64,000 nucleotides of DNA from DATDAH01 sp963792205 (GCA_963792205.1 CAWBVI010000002.1:1054001-1118000), one strand, 5' to 3'. Positions 50,027 through 58,078 are shown, counted from the first letter of the stretch. The notes: generated by a model from the letters alone, not told the origin. Made by a program: numbers and translations.

Positions 50027-50821
50027 GTGGAGACGATCGCCGACTACCGCCTCGTCCGTTCGCTCGGCGCGGGGAGCCACGGCGAGTTCTTCCTAGCCGA
50101 GCCACCGGTCCGGCTCGGCCTCGATACGGAGTTCGTCGCCGTCAAGGTGATGGCGGGCCAGACCCCCGACGACGCCTTCCGTCGGGCCACCCGGGAGCTG
50201 CGCCTCTTCGCCCAGGTCAAGTCGCCGTACCTGATCGCCCTGTACGACGCCGGCCAGGAGGGCGGTCGCTTCTTCTACGCCGCGGAGTACCTCCCGCTCG
50301 GTTCGCTGGCCAGCCCGGCTCGCCCGCTCGACCGGGGCCAGACCCTCCGGTCGGTGGCCGACGCCGCCCGCGCCGCCCATGCCCTGCACGAGTCGGGCAT
50401 CGCCCACCGGGCGATCAAGCCGGCCAACATCCTGATCACCGAGACGGGGGGCAAGCTGGCCGACCTCGGGCTCGCGCAGGTGCTGGCGCCGGGGATGACC
50501 GTGACCGGCATGGGCCCGATCGGCTCGGTCGAGTACGTCGACCCGGCCACGCTCTCCGGCGAGCGGGCGGGGCGGCCGTCCGACCTGTGGTCCCTGGGCG
50601 TGACCCTCCACCGCGCCATCACGGGCGAGGGGGTCTACGGCGAGCTGCCCGAGACCGAACCGCTGGTGGCCATCCGTAAGGTCCTCTCGTCGGATCCGGT
50701 GCTCAGCGATCGCCTCAGCACCGAGGAGCGCGAGCTGGTCGCCCAGCTCCTGGCCCCCGACGCCGCCGACCGGCCGGCGACCGCGGATGAGGTGGCTCAG
50801 CGGATCGAGGCGCTGATCTGA
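50027..50821 (+). CDS. Kinase-like protein lacking the HRD aspartate (probable pseudokinase)
   Basis: A 264-residue Ser/Thr-kinase-fold protein with no membrane segment. It has a Gly-rich loop (SLGAGSHGEFFLAEP), the Lys in FVAVKVMAG, and DLGLAQ in the DFG position. The catalytic loop reads HRAIKPANIL: the HRD aspartate is replaced by Ala. The APE region is EYVDPATLSG. Loss of this Asp usually abolishes catalysis, so it may act as a regulator or nucleotide-binding scaffold. GTG 50027 has GAGGAGG upstream. It is divergent from the antiporter operon. Confidence 0.85.
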   Translation: METIADYRLVRSLGAGSHGEFFLAEPPVRLGLDTEFVAVKVMAGQTPDDAFRRATRELRLFAQVKSPYLIALYDAGQEGGRFFYAAEYLPLGSLASPARPLDRGQTLRSVADAARAAHALHESGIAHRAIKPANILITETGGKLADLGLAQVLAPGMTVTGMGPIGSVEYVDPATLSGERAGRPSDLWSLGVTLHRAITGEGVYGELPETEPLVAIRKVLSSDPVLSDRLSTEERELVAQLLAPDAADRPATADEVAQRIEALI

Positions 50822-50862
50822 ACGTCGTCTGAACGGGGGGACTTCTCCGACGGGGAGTCTGC

Positions 50863-50868
50863 TACGGT
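50863..50868 (+). promoter_or_regulatory. -10 element TACGGT of the cupredoxin gene
   Basis: TACGGT ends 9 nt before the GTG at 50878; no Shine-Dalgarno is visible. It fits the leaderless pattern seen elsewhere in this window. Confidence 0.35.
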
Positions 50869-50877
50869 GCCCGCCCC

Positions 50878-51276
50878 GTGAGACGGCTCGTGATGATGAC
50901 GGCGATGACAGTGCTCCTGGTGGAGGGCGTGCGGAGGCGGCGAGGACCCCGACGCCGCGGGTAGCGCAGAGGCTCCGCCGGACGCCGAGCGTCCTGGAGG
51001 GGAACCAGGTCGAGATCCAGGCGATGGACAACTCGTTCCAGCCCGAGGCGGCCGAGGTCGTGGTCGGGACCGAGGTGACCTTCGTGAACGAGGGCCGCAT
51101 CGGCCACAACGTGATCCCCGAGGACGAGGGCGCCGACTGGCGGCTCGACTCGGACGAGTTCGAGCCGGGCGACGAGGGCACTTACACCTTCGACGACCCG
51201 GGTGTGTACCGCTTCTACTGCTCGATCCACGGCACCGTCGAACGCCGGCATGCCCGGTGTCCTGGTCGTGGCGTGA
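50878..51276 (+). pseudogene. Cupredoxin-like lipoprotein gene with three frameshifts
   Basis: Read across frames it encodes a blue-copper-type protein. It opens MRRLVMMTAMTVLLV, then in the next frame ACGGGEDPDAAGSA (lipobox-like), then in the third MDNSFQPEAAEVVVGTEVTF and RFYCSIHGTVE, then back with RGMPGVLVVA-stop. The motif YCSIHG before the final Met (GMPG) is the usual Cys-His-Met copper site. Shifts lie near 50926, 51000 and 51245. Each is consistent with a single-base indel. If they are sequencing errors, the gene is intact and about 130 codons long. Confidence 0.65.
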
Positions 51277-51315
51277 GCGATCGACACCGAAGGGAGGGGA
51301 CGTGAGGAGAACGGG

Positions 51316-52697
51316 ATGACACCGGCTGCTGGCCACCTCGTGGTGGTCGCCGTGGCGGTGCTGGCCGCCGGCTGCGGCGGTGACGACGGAGGAGGGGGCG
51401 AAGGATCGGGTGGCCGACGGAGCCCCGTCGACGCTGCGGGTGCCGGACGACCACGCCACGATCCAGGAGGCGGTCGACGCCGCCGAGCCGGGCGACCTCG
51501 TCCTGATCGCGCCGGGCGTCTACGAGGAGGCGGTCGACGTCTCGACCGACGACCTCACCCTCCGGGGTCTCGACCGCGACGAGGTCGTCCTCGAAGGCAA
51601 CTTCGAGCTCGAGAACGGCGTGCGCATCCTCGAGGCCGACGGCGTCGTGGTCGAGAACATGACCGCCCAGAACTACACCGGCAACGGGTTCTTCTGGACC
51701 GGCGTCGACGGCTACCGGGGGTCGTACCTGACCGCCATCCGCAACGGCGACTACGGCCTCTACGCGTTCGGCTCGGTCAACGGCGTGTTCGAGCACTCCT
51801 ACGGATCGGGCAGCCCCGACGCCGGCGTGTACATCGGCCAGTGCTACCCGTGCAACGCCGTCATCGACGACTTCACCGCGGAGTGGAACGGCTTCGGCTA
51901 CTCCGGCACCAACTCGGGCGGCAACCTGGTCATCGTCAACTCGGTGTTCCGCGAGAACCGGGCCGGGATCGTGCCCAACAGCGGGAGCTACGAGGGCTGC
52001 TACCCCCAGCGCGAGACGACCATCGTCGGCAACCTCGTCCACGACAACGGCAACCCCGACACCGACGCCATCGACGCCGCGCTGCTCGGCGCCGGCAACG
52101 GCATCCTCGTCACCGGTGGCATCGACAACGTCATCGAGCGGAACCGGGTCGAGAACCACGACGTCACCGGCATCGCGGTCGGTGCCGCTGCCGGAGGACG
52201 ATCCCATCGCCGGCGATTCCCGACGAGGCCGACTGGCCGACCGAGTGCGTCGAGGACGCGGTGGTGGCTCCCGACGACGTGATGGCCACGATCGACAACC
52301 CGCTGCTCTGGCCGTCGATCGGCAACCGGGTGGCCGACAACGTCGTCACCGGCTCGGGCGAGTGGGACCTGGTCGTGCTGACCCTCGATGGCGAGGGCCA
52401 AGGCAACTGCTTCGTGGGCAACCAGCTCCCGGCCGGCGCGATCACCGCCCCACCGGCCATCGAGGACGTGCTGCCCGTGCGACGGGGCGCAGCAGTCCTA
52501 CGAGCCGGAGATCGCCAGGTTCCTCGAGATCGTCGACGGCGAGCGCCCGCCGCCCGTCGACTACCGGGACGTCGAGCTGCCCGGATCCCGGTGAGCTCGA
52601 GGAGATGCCCGATCCCGAAGGCGCCCCCGTCGAGCCCGCCCGGGCGTCCCCGCTCGGTCGACCTCGACAGCCATCACCGTCCCCGACGGCGCAGTGA
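51316..52697 (+). pseudogene. Parallel beta-helix lipoprotein gene with several frameshifts
   Basis: Starts with a lipoprotein signal (VVVAVAVLAAGCGGDDGG). After a shift in a G-run near 51395 it continues as a right-handed beta-helix (VPDDHATIQEAVDAAEPGDL, then NGDYGLYAFGSVNGVFEH). Further shifts at about 52185, 52210, 52480 and 52600 are needed to follow IPDEADWPTECVEDAVVAPD, then YEPEIARFLEIVDGERPPPV. The domain resembles NosD/pectate-lyase-like surface proteins. The final stop overlaps the GTG of the next gene (GTGA). Broken gene or indel errors cannot be told apart here. Confidence 0.65.
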
Positions 52698-53533
52698 GAC
52701 TCCGTCCCCCGGTCCTCCTGGGGGGCGTGACGGTGCTCGGCGTCGGCCGCGCTCGGCGTCGTGCTGGCCTGGCCCGGACGCGGACGACGGTGCCGCGGCG
52801 ACGCCGGTTCCTCACAACGGGCGCTTCCACGTGGACTGTCCCGTTCAGCCACAGCGCCCCGGACGACCCGATCGTGTTCCCCGGCGAGCCCGGCGCGTCG
52901 CACCAGCACGACTTCTTCGGGGCGACGGGGACCGACGCGTTCAGCGACGCCGAGTCACTGCGGGCCGGGGACACCACCTGTCAGACCCGCCAGGACACCG
53001 CGGCGTACTGGGCTCCGTCGCTGTTCGCCGGTGACGAGCAGCTCGAGCCGCTGGCGTCGACCGCCTACTACCGCGCCGCCCCGGGCGTGGATCCCGCCGC
53101 CGTGGTGCCCTTCCCGACGGGGCTGATGATGATCGGCGGCGAGGCCACGGCCACCGAGCCCCAGCCGACCGCCCAGGTGGGTTGGGCGTGCACGGTCGAA
53201 GGGCGTCCGGAGGTCCTTCCGCCGTCCCGGTGCCAGGGCGGGCTGTTGCTGCAGGTGGTCTTCCCGGACTGCTGGGACGGCGAGCACCTCGACTCGGCCG
53301 ACCACCGGTCGCACGTCGCCCGATCGACGGACGAGGGCTGTCCCGACTCGCATCCCGTGGCGCTGCCCCAGCTCGAGTTCCACGTGCGCTACCCGGTCCC
53401 GGACGGCACGGCCGACCTCCGCTTGGCCTCGGGCTCGTTGCTGACCGGCCACGCCGACTTCTTCAACGCCTGGCAACCGGAGAAGCTGGCCAATGAGGTG
53501 GCGGCGTGCATCGGCGAGGACGCCTACTGCTGA
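52694..53533 (+). CDS. DUF1996-domain secreted protein (5' end with indels)
   Basis: The open frame from about 52845 to 53533 has the DUF1996 pattern: SHSAPDDPIVFPGEPGASHQ, then HDFFGATGTDAFSDAESL, then RCQGGLLLQVVFPDCWDGEH. The N-terminal signal region is split: SAALGVVLAWPG, then DADDGAAATPVPHNGRFHVD, then CPFSHSAPD lie in three frames, so indels occur near 52760, 52790 and 52845. DUF1996 proteins are secreted and of unknown function. The gene is coupled to the beta-helix gene before it and converges with the gene at 53544. Confidence 0.7.
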   Translation: MRLRPPVLLGGVTVLGVGRARRRAGLARTRTTVPRRRRFLTTGASTWTVPFSHSAPDDPIVFPGEPGASHQHDFFGATGTDAFSDAESLRAGDTTCQTRQDTAAYWAPSLFAGDEQLEPLASTAYYRAAPGVDPAAVVPFPTGLMMIGGEATATEPQPTAQVGWACTVEGRPEVLPPSRCQGGLLLQVVFPDCWDGEHLDSADHRSHVARSTDEGCPDSHPVALPQLEFHVRYPVPDGTADLRLASGSLLTGHADFFNAWQPEKLANEVAACIGEDAYC

Positions 53534-53543
53534 TCGCCGCCGC

Positions 53544-54107
53544 TCAGAGCTCGTCGAGCCAGCGCGGCGCCTGCTCGAGGAGGTACTGGCTGACCGCGAG
53601 GCACCGGTCGAGGGTGTCGCACAGGAGCTCTTGGCCGAGGAACACCTTGGCCAGCGAGAGCTGCAGCTTGGCCACGATGGCCAGGCTGCGCTCGGGGGCG
53701 TCGGTGACGGCGGCGAAGGAGTCGATGGCGGACACCTCGAGCGGCAGGTCCGGCCCGCCGACGCCGGCCAGATCGGTGGCGAGGACGAGCAGGTCGGGCG
53801 GGTGGGGGAGCGGGGGAAGCGCCCAGTTGAACAGCAGCGGGAACTGGTACTCGTCGGGTGGGTCGTCGCCCTCCGGGATCTCCAGCACCTTGTCCTCGAA
53901 GGCGAGCAGGACCCGGGGGTCCACCTCGAGCGACAGGTGGAGGTCGAGCGGACCACCGCAGGCCTCCTCGGGGTGGAGGTCGACCTCCCAGGCCTGACGC
54001 AGCGAGTAGGACTCGACGAAGTGGCGCTCGTCGTGGACGTGGAACCCGTGGTCCACCGCATGGTCCTTGAGGTCGGCGATGAACCCCGCGACGTCGATGA
54101 CGGCCAA
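53544..54107 (-). CDS. Hypothetical protein
   Basis: About 187 residues. It starts AVIDVAGFIADLKDHAVDHG, has LDLHLSLEVDPRVLLAFEDK in the middle and ends RCLAVSQYLLEQAPRWLDEL. The composition is soluble and mixed alpha/beta. I recognise no domain. The TTG at 54107 is chosen because no ATG or GTG lies near the first conserved-looking residues; an extended form would be a long Arg/Pro-rich tail characteristic of a wrong frame. It is convergent with the DUF1996 gene and divergent from the phosphatase gene, 44 bp away. Confidence 0.6.
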   Translation of the reverse strand: MAVIDVAGFIADLKDHAVDHGFHVHDERHFVESYSLRQAWEVDLHPEEACGGPLDLHLSLEVDPRVLLAFEDKVLEIPEGDDPPDEYQFPLLFNWALPPLPHPPDLLVLATDLAGVGGPDLPLEVSAIDSFAAVTDAPERSLAIVAKLQLSLAKVFLGQELLCDTLDRCLAVSQYLLEQAPRWLDEL

Positions 54108-54136
54108 GGGCCACAGCCTGCCACGCCGACGATCGC

Positions 54137-54142
54137 TACCGT
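54137..54142 (+). promoter_or_regulatory. -10 element TACCGT of the inositol-phosphatase-family gene
   Basis: TACCGT ends 9 nt before the ATG at 54152, in keeping with a leaderless start. Confidence 0.35.
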
Positions 54143-54151
54143 GCGCCGAGC

Positions 54152-54919
54152 ATGAGCGGAGCGCCGGGCCTGTCCGACGAGGCGGTGCTGGCGGTGCTCC
54201 ACGACGCCGCGGACGCCGCGATCGCCGCCACGGAGGCCTCGGGGGACTTCGCGATGGTCGATGCCGGGCGGGGCCAGCACGTGGCCGACGTGGCGGCCGA
54301 CGGCGCGGCACTGGCCGTGCTCCTCGACGCCGGGCTCGGTGTGCTCAGCGAGGAATCGGGCCGCCACCACCCCGAACGTCCGCTGACCGCCGTGCTCGAC
54401 CCGCTGGACGGCTCGACCAACGCCTCCCGGGGCCTGCCGTGGTTCGCGACCAGCATCTGTGCGGTCGACAACGACGGCCCCCGCGTCGCGGTCGTGGTGA
54501 ACCAGGTCGACCGGACCCGCTACGAAGCCGTCCGAGGAGGTGGCGCCCGGCGCGACGGCGTGGCCCTGACCCCGAGCCCGGTGACCCGACTGGACGATGC
54601 CCTGGTCGGCCTGTCCGGCTTCCCTCCGGCACCGTTCGGTTGGCGCCAGTTCCGGGCGTTCGGCGCCGTCGCCCTCGATCTGTGTGCGATCGCCGACGGT
54701 CGCCTCGACGGTTACGTCGACTGCAGTCCGTCCGCCCACGGGCCGTGGGACTACCTCGGGGCGCTGCTGGTCTGCCAGGAGGCCGGCGCCCTGGTCGTGG
54801 ACGCCGCCGATCGCGATCTCGTCGTCCTCGACCACCGGGCCCGCCGCACTCCGGTCGCCGCCGGCACCCCCGAGCTCCTGGCCGAGGCCTTGGCCGCCCG
54901 GCGGACCTTTCCCGTCTGA
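54152..54919 (+). CDS. Inositol monophosphatase family protein
   Basis: A 255-residue Mg-dependent, Li-sensitive-type phosphatase. The metal-site motifs are present: LSEESG, DPLDGSTNASRGLPWF, and the C-terminal GPWDYLGALLVCQEAGA. The family includes inositol-1-phosphatase, histidinol-phosphatase and PAP phosphatase, which these motifs cannot separate. Start ATG 54152. It is likely transcribed alone; the Nudix gene follows after 34 bp with its own -10. Confidence 0.88.
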   Translation: MSGAPGLSDEAVLAVLHDAADAAIAATEASGDFAMVDAGRGQHVADVAADGAALAVLLDAGLGVLSEESGRHHPERPLTAVLDPLDGSTNASRGLPWFATSICAVDNDGPRVAVVVNQVDRTRYEAVRGGGARRDGVALTPSPVTRLDDALVGLSGFPPAPFGWRQFRAFGAVALDLCAIADGRLDGYVDCSPSAHGPWDYLGALLVCQEAGALVVDAADRDLVVLDHRARRTPVAAGTPELLAEALAARRTFPV

Positions 54920-54941
54920 ACCGGTCCCGTCGACCCGCTCG

Positions 54942-54947
54942 TAGCCT
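54942..54947 (+). promoter_or_regulatory. -10 element TAGCCT of the Nudix gene
   Basis: TAGCCT ends 6 nt before the ATG at 54954, again without a separate Shine-Dalgarno except GAGGGG immediately before the start. Confidence 0.35.
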
Positions 54948-54953
54948 GAGGGG

Positions 54954-55487
54954 ATGCGGCGCGGCTTCGTGCGCTTCCTGCTGGGGATCTACCGACGCCT
55001 GCCCCGCCTGGGGCGGCGCTGGGTCGTGCGCACGATCGCGCCCAGCTACACGGTCGGCGCCATGGCCATCGTCGAGCGGGAGGACGGTGCCGTCCTGCTC
55101 GTGCGCCACAGCTACCGGCGACGGTGGGGTGTCCCCGGTGGGCTGATGAAGCGGGGCGAGCACCCCGAAGTCGCCCTCCGCCGTGAGATCATGGAGGAGG
55201 TCGGCATCGAGGTCGACCTCCTCGGCGAGCCGTCGGTCGTCGTCGATCCGGATCCCCAGCGGGTGGACCTCATCTTCCGGGGCCGGCTTCGAAACCCGGA
55301 CGCCGAGCCCCGTCCGAGCTCCCCCGAGATCGTCGACGTCCGGTGGTTCACCCCCGACGAGCTGCCGGAGCTCCAGTTCGAGACCAGCGGCGCGCTGATG
55401 GCGCTGGCCCGCGCCTCCCGAAGCCCCCGGAGCCCGCCCCTGCCGTCACTCGGCCTGCTCGACCGCACCCAACGGGAGGCCGGCTAG
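54954..55487 (+). CDS. Nudix hydrolase
   Basis: A 177-residue protein with a complete Nudix box, GGLMKRGEHPEVALRREIME followed by EVGIEV, matching GX5EX7REUXEEXGU. It follows a basic N-terminal 40 residues (RRGFVRFLLGIYRRLPRLGR). The Nudix family cleaves nucleoside diphosphates linked to another moiety; the substrate is not evident. ATG 54954 is placed by the -10. The 3' end lies 27 bp before tRNA-Val. Confidence 0.88.
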   Translation: MRRGFVRFLLGIYRRLPRLGRRWVVRTIAPSYTVGAMAIVEREDGAVLLVRHSYRRRWGVPGGLMKRGEHPEVALRREIMEEVGIEVDLLGEPSVVVDPDPQRVDLIFRGRLRNPDAEPRPSSPEIVDVRWFTPDELPELQFETSGALMALARASRSPRSPPLPSLGLLDRTQREAG

Positions 55488-55498
55488 GGACCGAGCCG

Positions 55499-55504
55499 TA
55501 GGGT
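55499..55504 (+). promoter_or_regulatory. -10 element TAGGGT of tRNA-Val
   Basis: TAGGGT ends 10 nt before the mature tRNA 5' end, a suitable distance for tRNA transcription. Confidence 0.4.
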
Positions 55505-55514
55505 TGAGCGCCAC

Positions 55515-55588
55515 GGGCGCTTAGCTCAGCTGGCGAGAGCACCTCCCTTACAAGGAGGGGGTCGGGGGTTCGAGTCCCTCAGCGCCCA
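55515..55588 (+). tRNA. tRNA-Val (TAC)
   Basis: Acceptor GGGCGCT/AGCGCCC, D stem GCTC/GAGC, anticodon stem CCTCC/GGAGG with loop CTTACAA, T loop TTCGAGT, discriminator A. CCA is not fully encoded (ACCG follows). Its 3' half is repeated at 57492-57538. Confidence 0.95.
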
Positions 55589-55592
55589 CCGA
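55546..55592 (+). repeat. Left attachment repeat (tRNA-Val 3' half)
   Basis: Forty-seven bases from the anticodon loop (CCTTACAA) through the discriminator and CCGA are identical to 57492-57538. The intact tRNA therefore forms the left end of a 1.95-kb element. Confidence 0.8.
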
Positions 55593-55653
55593 ATCCAGTA
55601 TATCCCCTGGTCAGAGGCCATAACGCACGGCCAATAGGGCCTCGGCTACGCTA

Positions 55654-55664
55654 CGCACAGCGTT
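55654..55664 (+). repeat. 11-mer CGCACAGCGTT, putative integrase arm site, left
   Basis: The same 11 bases occur twice near the right end of the element (57420-57430 and 57469-57479). Their position just inside both attachment repeats fits arm-type integrase sites. Confidence 0.4.
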
Positions 55665-55676
55665 GCTAGAGCGCCT

Positions 55677-55796
55677 AACTATGGCGTCACCGTCCAGGGC
55701 GTCTACCAGCTCATCGACGCCGGCCAGCTCACGGGCTACCGATTCGGGCGGGTGATCCGACTCAAGGCCGAGGACGTCGAGCGGTTCCAGGAGTAG
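55677..55796 (+). pseudogene. Excisionase-like HTH remnant
   Basis: An open frame without a start codon reads YGVTVQGVYQLIDAGQLTGY and RFGRVIRLKAEDVERFQE-stop. This is the recognition half of a helix-turn-helix of the excisionase (HTH_17/MerR-like) type found with integrases. The N-terminal residues and start are missing. It lies 90 bp from attL, where excisionase genes usually sit. Confidence 0.65.
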
Positions 55797-55850
55797 CGGG
55801 GAGGCGGCACCCCACTTGCGCATGAAGCGAACACCTGTTCTACTCAGGTA

Positions 55851-56030
55851 GTGGACCGCCGCTATGAGCTCGACAACCTCCGCCGCTCCCTGGCGGCCAT
55901 GCCACCCGGCCAGCCGGCCCTGCACCGAGAGCGCGCCGTCCGAGCTGGTCGACGAGCTCACCGCCCCTCCGGGCCCCGGCATCAGGCGCTGGTTGCCGAG
56001 ATCCGGGCCCTGCTGGACGAGCAGGGGTGA
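55851..56030 (+). CDS. Small coiled-coil protein, possibly frameshifted
   Basis: Fifty-nine codons from GTG 55851: DRRYELDNLRRSLAAMPPGQ, ending HQALVAEIRALLDEQG. The middle turns Arg-rich (RAGRRAHRPSG). In another frame that stretch reads ELVDELTA, so two compensating shifts may have occurred. A related but separate fragment with ELIDELVDLEARYRALIDKL and RALLDEQ lies just right of attR (57590-57708). Such small acidic coiled-coil proteins accompany excisionase and WhiB genes in actinobacterial mobile elements, by my recollection. Function unknown. Confidence 0.4.
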   Translation: MDRRYELDNLRRSLAAMPPGQPALHRERAVRAGRRAHRPSGPRHQALVAEIRALLDEQG

Positions 56031-56153
56031 CCGCTACCCCTTACGTCGTCTAGTCGTTCTCGTCGACCAAGAAGTCGAGCGTCTCCGGTTCCCCTCGGGA
56101 CACCTCTGGGGTGGGGTCGACAGTGTCGAAGCACCCACGCTTAGCATGCCGTC

Positions 56154-57158
56154 TTGGTGCTGGTACTTGACATATCTGTAGACCTTGGTCCGGGCTCGAC
56201 GCCAGTGCAGGTTGAGGCGCTTGTGCGAGCTGTACGGGTCGCGACGGATATCGGCCGCGACACAGAACTTCGGCGGGTCCGTCGTGTCGCCACTGAACAG
56301 ATGAAGTTCCCAACCGACGCTGAACTTCGCGAGGCCATTGCGCGATCTGAGAACAGCGAGACCGGCTCGTCGGACCGGGCGCGCCGTCACCTTCAAGCCC
56401 GCGACCGCTTCCGAGAGGCAGTTGAGGGTCTCCCGCTCGAGAGCGCCTGGGACTACTGGCGCTCGGAGTCCAGCCGGAAGAAGGGCTACTTGAGCGGCAC
56501 CGGCTACGAGCGTGCGCTAGCGGGAGCCCCGGGTCCTTTGGCGGTCGGGGCATCACTCGGTCTCGACGTGCTCGATCCGATCCTGTACCAAGCATTGGTC
56601 GCCGATCAGGTCGCCCGCCTTGCGCCGGGCGAGATCATCGTGCGCGAGGTGCGCTACAGCAATCCTTTCGAGGAGGTGGTTGCGGGCGTCGGTGCAGCCG
56701 AGCAGGCAGTCAAGACCACCGCAAGTGTGATCGACGCGCTGGCCACCGTTGGATCGCGGGGGAAGCTGAAGAAGCTCGAGGTTGAAATCGCCGAGGCGGC
56801 GCTCGACGAGCTCGACGATCAGATCGAGGAGAGGCGGCTCGCCGGCCACCGAGCCGGAGCAGTGGCGCGGCACGTCGATCTAAAGCAGGAGAAGCTACGC
56901 AAGGCCCAGCTAGAGAGCGACATCCTCAAAGAGGATCTGCTGACGAAGCGCATCCGGAATGCCCAAGCGCGGGAGGCGCTCAATCCGAAACGCCAGCAAC
57001 AAGCGCTGGTCGAGCTTTTCATCGCGATCGGCGAATTGGACCTAGCTGACGCGATCGCCGCCGCTGATCCGTCCGATGTTGCGGCGCTCGGCGAGTTCGA
57101 AGTGCGACCAGTCCAGTTGGAAGAGAACCACGAATCGGACACCGGCGAGGAGGAGTAG
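56154..57158 (+). CDS. Hypothetical protein carried by the tRNA-Val island
   Basis: A 334-residue protein. The N-terminus is beta-like (MVLVLDISVDLGPGSTPVQV). A segment with a conserved look, GEIIVREVRYSNPFEEVVAG at about 160-180, leads into a long charged coiled-coil region (KLKKLEVEIAEAALDELDDQ onward, about 200-290) and an acidic tail (NHESDTGEEE). The VRxxRYxxPFE core followed by a coiled coil recurs in proteins of actinobacterial mobile elements, though I cannot name a family. Start is TTG 56154 or GTG 56157. Codon usage is less GC-biased than in neighbours, consistent with transfer. Confidence 0.65.
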   Translation: MVLVLDISVDLGPGSTPVQVEALVRAVRVATDIGRDTELRRVRRVATEQMKFPTDAELREAIARSENSETGSSDRARRHLQARDRFREAVEGLPLESAWDYWRSESSRKKGYLSGTGYERALAGAPGPLAVGASLGLDVLDPILYQALVADQVARLAPGEIIVREVRYSNPFEEVVAGVGAAEQAVKTTASVIDALATVGSRGKLKKLEVEIAEAALDELDDQIEERRLAGHRAGAVARHVDLKQEKLRKAQLESDILKEDLLTKRIRNAQAREALNPKRQQQALVELFIAIGELDLADAIAAADPSDVAALGEFEVRPVQLEENHESDTGEEE

Positions 57159-57491
57159 TCCACCGCCAGCAGCACGAGTCCACAACTTGGTGTCGTGAGC
57201 TGAGTCAAGCTGGACTTCGCGTTGCGGGCCGAGGACGGTGACGCGCCGAACTTCGTTGTCGAAGCGGTCGGTGACACCAGCGATCTGCTCGTCAACGAGA
57301 TGGGCATTTGATACGGCACGGTTCCTAAGGCGACGGACTAACCAGCGGTTCCAGCGGCTCCGTGAAACGGGCAGGTAGCTCGGACAACGCGACCGCCTTC
57401 GCGTGACCTCCTAACCATGCGCACAGCGTTGGTCTGGCGGTGCCTAGTTCAGCGGTGTTTCGGGCCTTCGCACAGCGTTCAACGGCTTATG
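57159..57491. other. 333 bp non-coding right end of the tRNA-Val island
   Basis: No gene is supportable. It contains two copies of CGCACAGCGTT (57420-57430, 57469-57479), the second ending 12 bp before the attR repeat. Confidence 0.6.
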
Positions 57492-57538
57492 CCTTACAAG
57501 GAGGGGGTCGGGGGTTCGAGTCCCTCAGCGCCCACCGA
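57492..57538 (+). repeat. Right attachment repeat (partial tRNA-Val)
   Basis: Identical over 47 bases to the 3' half of tRNA-Val at 55546-55592. The 5' half of the tRNA is absent. It marks the far end of the integrated element. Confidence 0.85.
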
Positions 57539-57589
57539 TAGAAGTCCAGGTCAGGGCCATTCAGGCTCCGGCGACCGCCCCTTGGACAT

Positions 57590-57708
57590 CTCGGCCGCCA
57601 GACGCCGGCCACGCTCGGTGAGCTCATCGACGAGCTGGTCGACCTCGAGGCCCGGTACCGGGCACTCATCGACAAGCTGCGGGCCCTGCTGGACGAGCAG
57701 GAGCGACC
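57590..57708 (+). pseudogene. Coiled-coil gene remnant next to WhiB
   Basis: An open frame lacking a start reads LGELIDELVDLEARYRALID and KLRALLDEQERP, then runs on into an Arg/Pro-rich shadow of whiB. It resembles the small gene at 55851 inside the island, suggesting that this side too carries an older mobile-element remnant. Confidence 0.45.
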
Positions 57709-57732
57709 GACCTCGAGGCCCTGGCCGCCCTC

Positions 57733-57996
57733 ATGGGCCTGCCTGACCTCACGCCCGCAGACCCTCTCGTCCGCCCCTGGTGGCACGCCAAGGCCGCCTG
57801 TCGGGGCGTGGGGTCAGGGGACTTCTTCCTCGACGTGGGCCAGTCCTCCCGACCAGCGAAGGCCATCTGCGCCGGCTGCGAGGTGTCCGAGCCGTGCCTG
57901 GCCTACGCCCTCGACGACGCCTCCCTCGACGGCATCTGGGCCGGCAGGACCCCGAACGACCGTGCCCGTCTACGCAAGCTCCGCAAAGCGGCGTGA
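57733..57996 (+). CDS. WhiB-family transcription factor
   Basis: An 87-residue WhiB protein. Four cysteines (Cys23, Cys46, Cys49, Cys55 in AACRG, AICAGCEVSEPC) are spaced for a [4Fe-4S] cluster. The turn DGIWAGRTPNDR and a basic C-terminal tail (RARLRKLRKAA) follow. WhiB factors bind the primary sigma factor and respond to redox or NO. The ATG at 57733 has no clear Shine-Dalgarno; an upstream start is possible. It lies just right of the tRNA-Val island. Confidence 0.9.
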   Translation: MGLPDLTPADPLVRPWWHAKAACRGVGSGDFFLDVGQSSRPAKAICAGCEVSEPCLAYALDDASLDGIWAGRTPNDRARLRKLRKAA

Positions 57997-58078
57997 AGCC
58001 GGAGTGTCTTAGGTCAGCAGCGCACCGCCGGGACACAGGTGTTACGTTCGAGGTCTGGACTCCGGGGGGAGGGCTCCC

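Larger units (their letters stand above)
55593..56153. other. Left end of the tRNA-Val island, with small-gene remnants
   Basis: This 561-bp stretch holds the excisionase-like remnant (55677-55796), a 59-codon small gene (55851-56030) and one 11-mer CGCACAGCGTT at 55654-55664, probably an integrase arm site. No integrase gene is present. Confidence 0.6.
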
